NCBI RefSeq assembly: GCF_000003815.2
Contig: NC_049983.1
Span: 24,268,068 to 24,332,067, forward strand
Reading direction: 5' to 3'
DNA: 64,000 nucleotides
From: Branchiostoma floridae
Taxonomy: Eukaryota > Chordata > Leptocardii > Amphioxiformes > Branchiostomatidae
In this document: positions 58,901-64,000 of the stretch, piece after piece
Layout of the letters: each line of letters starts with the position of its first letter
Numbering within the stretch: position 1 is the first letter of the stretch
Translations under genes and position numbers: made by a program
The notes under the pieces: generated by a model
The model's input: only the letters and a program-made list of their open reading frames with translations
Told to the model about the DNA's origin: nothing
Databases searched by the model: none

Positions 58901-61900
58901 GATCATATGGCAGTGTCATTGTCAATTACGTCTAGCAATTATAAAAAAAGGGGACCAGGGTTTTGGATATTTAACATTTCGCTACTACTGGACCAAAATT
59001 TTGTAAATGAAATGAATATTCTGTTGAACGACGGTCTACCGAAAGACACACTAGATGATATTGAAGATCCGGGTCTAAGATGGGAAATGACTAAAATGGA
59101 AATCAGATCTTTCAGTATTAAGTACTCTAAGAAAAAAGCACGTGAACGTAGGAATAAAGAGAGTGAATTAGAAGAAGAATTGAATAACTTGATAAGTGAA
59201 AATGATGAATCAAACGATACCGAGAAACAATCGCTAATCTATGAGTTAAGGGAACAGTTAGATAACTTACAGAACTACAAAGCGAAAGGTGCAATAATTA
59301 GAAGTAGAAGTAACTGGTATGAGTATGGAGAAAAGAGCACAAAGTACTTTTTTTAACTTAGAAAAAAGAAGGTACCAGGAGAAGGTCATTTCTTCATTAA
59401 CTCTGGAAGATGGAACTATGACTACTGATCCCAATAGGATTCTAATGGAAGAAGCTAGCTACTACAAAAAGCTCTATACTTCAAACAATTGTAACCCTGA
59501 GAAAAATGAATTTAAATTCTTCTTTAAAAACCCAGAGATAAAGAAGCTAAATGACCATGAAAAAGATAAATGTGAGGGAGAGATCAAAGAAACCGAACTG
59601 AAAAAAGCCCTACAATCATTAGCTAAAAATAAAAATAAAGCTCCCGGTTGTGACGGCATTACAGTGGAGTTCTATGTAAAATTTTGGGATATGTTAAAGA
59701 AATACTTTGTAGACGCCATTGACCATGCATATAAAACAAATCTCTTACCTTCTTCTTTAAGAAGGGGAATAATAAGATTACTTCCCAAGAAAGGTTTAGA
59801 TGGGACCACGCTAGATGATTGGCGCCCTATAAGCCTACTCAACGTGGACTACAAAATTCTTAGTAAGGCATTGACATTGCGGTTAGAACCATTACTTCCT
59901 CATATTATACACGAAGATCAAACAGGTTTCATCAAAGGCCGGTATATTGGGGAAAACATCAGACGTATTTGGGACAGTATAGAAGAGTGTGAAGAAAACA
60001 ATAAACCAGGATTGCTAATGTTTCTAGACTTTAAAAAAGCATTTGATAGTATTGAAATAGCCTTCATTATTAAAGCACTTAAGACAGTAAATATTGGAGA
60101 CGACTTTATTAGATGGATTACGTTATTATACAATGATATACAAAGTTGCGTTATAAATAATGGCTATACTTCAACATGGTTCACAGTGCAGAGGGGAGTA
60201 AGACAGGGAGACCCTTTGTCCCCTACCTTATTTATCATTGGGATAGAAATGCTAGCTGCAACAGTCAGGGCTGATACGAACATTAGAGGTATTGAAATAC
60301 ACAATACAACACATAAACTATCAATGTACGCTGACGATATAACGTCATTGCTCGCAGATACAATATCTGCACAAAATCTGTTAGACACATTAAATGTATT
60401 TAAAAGATGTAGCGGCCTCGAATTAAATAAAAAAAAACGGAGGCCCTTTGGGTAGGAAATGATAGTAATAGAGAGGATCATCCGTTACCAGTTAAGTGGC
60501 CTGAGTGCCCCATCAAGGCTCTTGGCGCTCACTTCGGATCCGACCGAGATAAGTGTTACAAATAAGACTTTGAAAACAATTATACGAAAATGGTGAAGGC
60601 TTGTAATATATGGAAACTGAGAAACCTAACTTTAATAGGACGGATTTTGATTGTAAAGACTATTGGTATCTCAAAGTTAATATACATATGCTCAATCTTG
60701 CACGCTCCTCCCCATTTCTTAAAACAAGTAAATGACTATATTTTCAGATACATATGGCGAGAGAAACCACCAAAAGTAAAAATGAAAACTTTGATTGGCG
60801 ATCTGAATGACTTGCTGTATGACGATGGAACATTTATTACTAATGAAGATTTACACAATCTGTATGGTTTGGATATGGACTCGTATCAAATATTGAAATA
60901 CAACTGCCTTAAAGTAGCCATACCACGGAAATGGAAAAGTATTATAAGAAATAAAAGAAAATGTGATCGTTGCGAAATCATCATGTATACTGAATTCATA
61001 CATCCTCATACAGCAACGTGTAAACAAATATATAAAATTTTAGTAAAAAAGAAATTTGTACCCCCAAGTAGAGAGATCAATATTGTTAATGACATCGGTG
61101 AAGATAATGTTAAAAAAGCTTATAGTGTTATATTCACAACAACCAAAGAAACTAAATTGCAATACTTTCAATATAAGATTGTACACCATTTCTTGCCGAC
61201 TAACAGTTGGTTAAGTAAGGTAAACCTGGTAGAGAAAGACAGTTGTAACAATTGCGATGAAAAGCATACCATAGAACATTTGTTTATTCATTGTGGATAT
61301 ACTATAGAATTTTGGCAACAATTTAGATATTGGTGGAAAACCGTGACAAAGCAAGATATACGTTTAAGCAAGAATACGATAATATATTGTGTAATAGAAC
61401 CAGCATACCTTGAGTTTTGTATAATGATAGCTAAATATAGCCTATACATCTGCTTTGTTAATGACATCAAACCCAGTATCCGACATTTCCTTTTACAACT
61501 AAAATTCCGAACATACAACATGTAAGATGAAAGGTCCTTCTCTGTCTGTATCCATCCAAGTTGTGGCACTTGTCCTTTGTATGTCTTTGTAATGTTTATT
61601 GAAATAAAAAAAATAAAAATAAAAAAAGATCTGCTTGGAGCAGGAAAAACATAGCATCCCTCTACTTTGTCACGACGTCCAGTATACGAAATGCTCTTCC
61701 GTGAGCTAAACTATTTCTAGATCATTTTCACTTATTTTTTCACTTCCCTTATCTATCGCGGCGTCAATCCATTCTGTAGGATAACAAGGAGGTGGAGTGG
61801 ACGTACCGGCGGCTGCAGGACGTGATGTTCCACCGGCGGGTGGGCCTGACCCTCCCGCCGCCCTACAACCTGCTGGTGCTGGTGAAGGACGTGACGGGGT

Positions 61901-62711
61901 GGGCGTGGCGTCGGGCTTCACCATGGCAACGGCGCCGAGATGTCGGTTCCCATGGCAACGAGGAGGTAAAACTTAACATTTTTTTACCTCAAACGCACAG
62001 TTTTAATTGGGGCCTCCATTCCTTATAATAAAAGAATTAAAAAAAAGAATGACCTAAGAGTAAGACGCCTGACGCTATAAACACGTACGTGTAGAATGTA
62101 GATGTCATGTGGATGAATCCTTATGCAGGTCGACGCCATGTTTAATTCTGACATAACGGAGTATTATAAAAAGTGATTGTCAACTTTTGCATGTATGTCA
62201 ATCCTCCACAAATGTGGTAAATCTCAATAAATGAGGTTGATTCTGACTTCATCTTTTGCAGGAGGAAGCACGGATAGCGAAGACCTCAGAGGAAACGTAC
62301 AAGGTGCGTTTTCGAACTTGAAGACTTTAGGTATTCAGTTAAGTGTGAGGGAAGCTTTACTAAATCCACTAGCGCACACTTCATTGTCGGCTCGCATTCA
62401 TGTTAAGTTATAGTCCTTTTGGTGTATGGCGTTCGGTACTCATCTAAGGTTTCCTTCAAGTGCTGTACAAGTTCTACAGCACGGCGCTAGCCACTAGTTC
62501 TCAGTAACAAGTAGCGTATGCAGTACTTGTATGTACCACAATTTGAAAAGTATTTTCAATACTTTGACTATTGCACTGGTACATTGGTACATAAGAACTT
62601 TGGGGTTTTCGTTTATTCATTTTCTCCCCAAAAAACTTGCAGATGGTGGTAGAGCGGTTGGCAAAGCGGTACATTCTTCGCCGGGAAAGAGCGACCAACG
62701 GAACTGGGTAG
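49940..62711 (+). CDS. TRPC-type cation channel, 12 exons
   Basis: Exons: 49940-50248, 51641-51786, 52624-52930, 53146-53307, 53724-53919, 54877-55016, 55311-55462, 56158-56367, 56697-56928, 61780-61965, 62262-62303, 62643-62711. All are bounded by AG/GT and all phases join (717 codons with stop). The start is ACCATGG. N-terminal ankyrin repeats (QRLFEAAEKDDVIQLL, FGQSALDVAVDAG, MTPLVLAAHHNNYRLLKLLL) lead to six membrane helices: S1 in exon 4 (MYVIIFNLTLCLFCP), S2-S3 in exon 5, S4 in exon 6 (LWNLLDFAILATYI), S5 in exons 7-8. The pore is SLFWALFGMGDLNMLEL, S6 is LLNLLIAIMSASYQIT, and the TRP box EWTYRR (exon 10) is followed by LPPPYNLL. The family gates Ca2+/Na2+-type cation entry at the plasma membrane after phospholipase C signalling. 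The last exon is uncertain: the frame stops at TAG 62709-62711, but GGGTAGAA there could be a donor (GT at 62708) to an exon beyond the window. The family is clear; the subtype is not. Confidence 0.92.
50194..50780 (+). repeat. Three decayed copies of the TRPC exon 1 end and donor
   Basis: The exon end (GACAAGAGGACGGCGGAGGA to GAGAAGGAG|GTAGGCTGATGA) recurs at 50411 (AAAAGGGCGGCAGAAGATG, with its own GAG|GTAGGTTGATGA donor) and at 50602 (GACAAGAGAACGACGACGG, donor lost). Flanking intron (TAGATATAGAAG and GCTGAATTT) is copied too. Unit about 190-215 bp. Confidence 0.85.
50781..51323 (+). other. TRPC intron 1, AT-rich
   Basis: No exon or repeat boundary recognised; one short frame at 50886-51095 has no domain. 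Confidence 0.4.
51324..51587. mobile_element. Foldback MITE with CCCTGGG ends
   Basis: Ends TACCCTGGGAGCCA and TGGCCCCCAGGGTA. Inner arms GCGCTCCGGGGGAGTTTAAG and CTTAAACTCCCCGGGGCGCT are also inverted. 264 bp, noncoding, different from the CTCCAAGCAG family. Confidence 0.8.
52251..52590 (+). mobile_element. Penelope-like remnant with inverted ends and a hammerhead-like core
   Basis: A terminal segment (ATATTGAAGT, TCATACAACACAAAAATTTG, CTCACCTCGAATTTTCGGTC) lies at 52251-52338 and again inverted at 52506-52590. Between them is only the last piece of the GIY-YIG-side coding region (KEAIYIRAHQPTLNRDGGRY at about 52395-52456), as in the copy at 29189-29916. It sits in TRPC intron 2 and ends about 34 bp before exon 3. 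Confidence 0.85.
52308..52338 (-). ncRNA. Hammerhead-ribozyme-like core in the Penelope end
   Basis: On the minus strand: CTGAAGA (52338-52332), A, stem II GGTCG (52330-52326), a 9-nt loop, CGACC (52316-52312), then GAAA (52311-52308). This is the hammerhead order CUGANGA, stem II, GAAA. Hammerhead motifs are known from Penelope-like elements. A short stem III (ATT with AAT) followed by a U-run is possible; stem I is not clear. The inverted copy (52506-52537, plus strand) has one mismatch in stem II. Activity is not shown. Confidence 0.55.
53335..53473. mobile_element. Foldback element, CTCCAAGCAG family, near-perfect hairpin
   Basis: Arms of nearly 60 bp (from AATCTCCAAGCAG through CCGGTGGCATAAAACAGTAA to CTGGGGAAGG) are inverted around a 26-bp loop, with small differences. 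The 9-bp duplication AGCCTACTT lies at 53326-53334 and 53474-53482. It is just past the exon 4 donor. Confidence 0.9.
53838..54209 (+). repeat. Triplicated end of TRPC exon 5 with donor
   Basis: The segment ATCAGCAGGATCGCG to TGGGTGCTAG|GTAACATTAA occurs at 53838, 53974 and 54114 (units 136 and 140 bp), separated by GT-rich runs. All three keep the frame coding SRIARGDPTPAVIVSTPQ and IMVWVLG (part of S3) with few differences. Copies 2 and 3 have no clear acceptor at the copy edge, though CCGCAG or CCACAG inside them could serve. Confidence 0.9.
54210..54876 (+). other. TRPC intron 5, probable LINE tail
   Basis: A GATGATGATGAT run at 54774-54790 next to CTTTACTTGCATGTTCCTGC looks like the 3' end of a minus-strand non-LTR element. 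The rest is unassigned. Confidence 0.4.
55463..56157 (+). other. TRPC intron 7
   Basis: No exon. A short direct duplication (GAGTTACCCTAG) near 55990-56035 and a possible reversed LINE tail at about 55720-55760 are all I see. Confidence 0.4.
56929..57165 (+). other. TRPC intron 9 start, with duplicated donor
   Basis: The exon 9 end and donor (CTACCAGATCACGGAGGTAC) are followed 31 bp later by a near copy (CTACCAGATTACAGAGGTAC), a small tandem duplication that offers a second donor after an in-frame TAA. Confidence 0.7.
57166..58014. mobile_element. hAT-like MITE, long form
   Basis: It starts TTAGTCTGTGTAAC and ends AATCAGGCTA, with an exact 8-bp duplication TCGGAGAG at 57158-57165 and 58015-58022. 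The terminal match is short (TAGYCTG). It contains a near-polyG run at about 57480-57495. No transposase. The 105-bp element at 63819-63923 consists of its two ends. Confidence 0.8.
58131..58285. mobile_element. Foldback element, CTCCAAGCAG family, split by a LINE
   Basis: The left arm CTAATCTCCAAGCAGATCCT pairs with CTACCGTAGCATCTGCTTG, whose last bases resume at 61629-61641 (ATCTGCTTGGAG) after the LINE. Confidence 0.8.
58286..59356 (+). pseudogene. LINE ORF2, endonuclease part
   Basis: The frame shows FLQETFSTKESE, GGDCNLSLTELDKIGGRP, CRLDYWFIP and VPDHMAVSLS, motifs of an APE-type endonuclease lacking its first residues. It stops in a T-run (near 59347) where a one-base change separates it from the RT frame. 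Confidence 0.9.
59319..60455 (+). pseudogene. LINE ORF2, reverse transcriptase part
   Basis: RT motifs in order: KAPGCDGITVEFY, RPISLLNVDYKILSKAL, DQTGFIKGR, FLDFKKAFDSI, GVRQGDPLSP and the catalytic YADD (LSMYADDIT). The frame ends after a nine-A run (about 60429-60437) that looks one base short. The catalytic aspartates are present, but the protein is cut. Confidence 0.92.
60456..61525 (+). pseudogene. LINE ORF2, C-terminal part
   Basis: The frame resumes with ALGAHFGSDRDK, has a stop near 60563, then continues from 60590 (LTLIGRILIVKT) to a cysteine/histidine motif (CNNCDEKHTIEHLFIHC) and a stop at 61523-61525. A stretch between REKPPKVK and MKTLIGDL seems shorter than usual for the family, so an internal deletion is likely. 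Confidence 0.85.
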
Positions 62712-62715
62712 AAAC

Positions 62716-62890
62716 CTACTCTCCAAGCAGAGGTTAGGCTCCGGCTGTTTTTAGTCGTTTTCTATCGGGATTTCTATTTTGCCATTTTGGGGTACTTCAA
62801 GAGAAATGACAAAAGAGAAATCCCGATAAAAACGACTTTAAGTTAAAAAAACGTTAAAAAACAGCCGGAGCCTAACCTCTGTTTGGAGAG
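62716..62890. mobile_element. Foldback element, CTCCAAGCAG family
   Basis: Arms CTCTCCAAGCAGAGGTTAGG and CCTAACCTCTGTTTGGAGAG, with a further inner hairpin (TCGGGATTTCT / AGAAATCCCGA). The 9-bp duplication GGTAGAAAC lies at 62707-62715 and 62891-62899, overlapping the TRPC last-exon stop or donor. Confidence 0.87.
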
Positions 62891-63277
62891 GGTAGAAACT
62901 TACCAGAACCGAGGCCAACCAGTTACAAGGCGTGAACATTTATTTCCGTTTGTACAAACAAAAAACGTAATGTTGTATTTACTTGTGGGTGTAGAGATGT
63001 AATACATGTATGATGTTCTGCATGTTCGCGGTGTTGAAAACAGCGCAAGCTGGTTTTATTTCGACAACGTAGACGTATTTTCCCGATAAGTTACACAAAA
63101 GCTCTGATCGTTGAACATCACATAAAAGGCCCCAGGTAACCTTACTGTTTCGAAATCACATGAATGATATGAGTCGGGCTCTGCACTGTACTACACAGAT
63201 CCTTCGAGTACAAATTAATGATGTAGCAGAATGTTCCAACTGCGCTTCTGTCTTGCTTGTAATCCTTTTCTTTACTA
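62891..63277. other. Sequence downstream of the last visible TRPC exon
   Basis: No exon or repeat recognised. Confidence 0.4.
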
Positions 63278-63385
63278 GCTTTAGCCTCCGTTGCAGACTT
63301 TCGAGCGGGGCTAGCTTTTAATTTAGGGCGGGGATGGGGGCGCCTCGAAGCGGGGCAAATTCCTTTCCACGGAAAATTCCCTTTT

Positions 63386-63757
63386 GCGGCATAAGAGAGC
63401 CTAGCCAATCCTTTTTTACGGCATAATAGAGCCTAGCCAATCCTTTTTGCGGCATAAGACAGCCTAGCCAATCCTTTTTGCGGCATAAGAGAGCCTAGCC
63501 AATCCTTTTTTGCGGCATAAGACAGCCTAGCCAATCCTTTTTGCGGCATAAGACAGCCTAGCCAATCCTTTTTGCGGCATAAGAGAGCCTAGCCAATCCT
63601 TTTTTGCGGCATAAGACAGCCTAGCCAATCCTTTTTGCGGCATAAGAGAGCCTAGCCAATCCTTTTTTTGCGGCATAAGACAGCCTAGCCAATCCTTTTT
63701 GCGGCATAAGAGAGCCTAACCAATCCTTTTTTGCGACATAAGAGAACCTAGCCAACG
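63386..63757. repeat. 31-bp minisatellite, about 12 copies
   Basis: Units read TTTTGCGGCATAAGAGAGCC then TAGCCAATCC, with GAGAG or GACAG variants and T-runs of 4 to 7. There are no unique spacers. The variants partly alternate, which suggests multi-unit duplication. Confidence 0.93.
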
Positions 63758-63818
63758 TTAAAAATCGCGAACCAGCGGCCGTCTCCCACTCCCCTAAAAA
63801 ACGAGTCCCGCTCGAAGA

Positions 63819-63923
63819 TAGTCTGTGTAACTCAAACTCCACTGTCAAGGGCTGTAACTGGCCCCTCCCTAGCGGGCCGGCGGATGTTTGGCGGGCTGCT
63901 ATAAGCGAGATTTAATCAGGCTA
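63819..63923. mobile_element. hAT-like MITE, 105-bp deletion derivative, nested
   Basis: It starts TAGTCTGTGTAACTC and ends AATCAGGCTA. The flanks GCTCGAAGA at 63810-63818 and 63924-63932 are an 8-9 bp duplication. It matches only the two ends of the 849-bp element at 57166-58014. Confidence 0.8.
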
Positions 63924-64000
63924 GCTCGAAGACTGCAACGGAGGTTAGCTAATCCTGCTCTAAAACAATATTGCCTTGTCAAAATTACTTGTAGTTCAAA

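Larger units (their letters stand above)
58286..61628 (+). mobile_element. L1-like non-LTR retrotransposon, 5'-truncated
   Basis: The 9-bp duplication ATCTGCTTG lies at 58277-58285 and 61629-61637. The copy begins inside the endonuclease and ends in an A-rich tail (AATAAAAAAAATAAAAAT). It inserted in the right arm of a foldback element within TRPC intron 9, in gene orientation. The coding frame is broken at three or more places. Confidence 0.93.
63278..63953. mobile_element. MITE with CCTCCGTTGCAG inverted ends, holding a minisatellite
   Basis: Left end TAGCCTCCGTTGCAGACTTT (then CGAGC) is inverted at the right (GCTCGAAGACTGCAACGGAG). The inside contains the 31-bp minisatellite and a nested hAT-like element. 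About 676 bp, noncoding. The target duplication is unclear. Confidence 0.75.

Noticed and set aside
63386-63757. CRISPR-like direct repeats
   Set aside because: The units abut without unique spacers, and the context is an animal genome. It is a minisatellite.

Overview
The window reads as an animal nuclear genome, most probably a lancelet (Branchiostoma). The basis is intron-rich animal genes (a TRPC-type channel and a secreted leucine-rich-repeat protein), a tandem C2H2 zinc-finger cluster without KRAB or SCAN domains, and a dense mix of Ty3/gypsy, DIRS, Penelope, L1-like, hAT, Harbinger and foldback elements. Four runs of N mark assembly gaps. The species is an inference; nothing in the sequence names it.

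Layout. 1-7230: head-to-tail satellite with a unit near 298 bp, running off the left edge. 7974-8165: a 48-bp minisatellite that looks related to the satellite core. 8860-11503: three 3' exons of an LRR-EGF surface protein whose first exon is not visible. 12042-49600: a tandem cluster of six zinc-finger genes (ZNF1 to ZNF6, all on +). Each has a conserved promoter and noncoding first exon, one intron, and a single coding exon that opens with the same roughly 60-residue N-terminal module followed by 8-14 C2H2 fingers. Partial units without finger exons lie at both ends. 49940-62711: a 12-exon TRPC-like cation channel with introns full of mobile elements. 63278-63953: a terminal-inverted-repeat element holding a 31-bp minisatellite and a nested small hAT-like element.

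The zinc-finger paralogs act as built-in empty-site controls, so many insertions can be bounded from sequence alone. These are a Ty3/gypsy element with LTRs that look identical and a 5-bp duplication, a hAT-like MITE with an 8-bp duplication carrying a tRNA-type SINE, a Harbinger-like MITE with TTA duplications, a TTAA-flanked MITE, a Penelope-like remnant with inverted terminal copies, and foldback elements with 9-bp duplications.

I see no operon-like or bacterial-type system. The least ordinary items are the zinc-finger family with its own N-terminal module and promoter block, a Penelope remnant with a hammerhead-ribozyme-like core beside a TRPC exon, and the triplicated exon segment coding part of the channel's third membrane helix.
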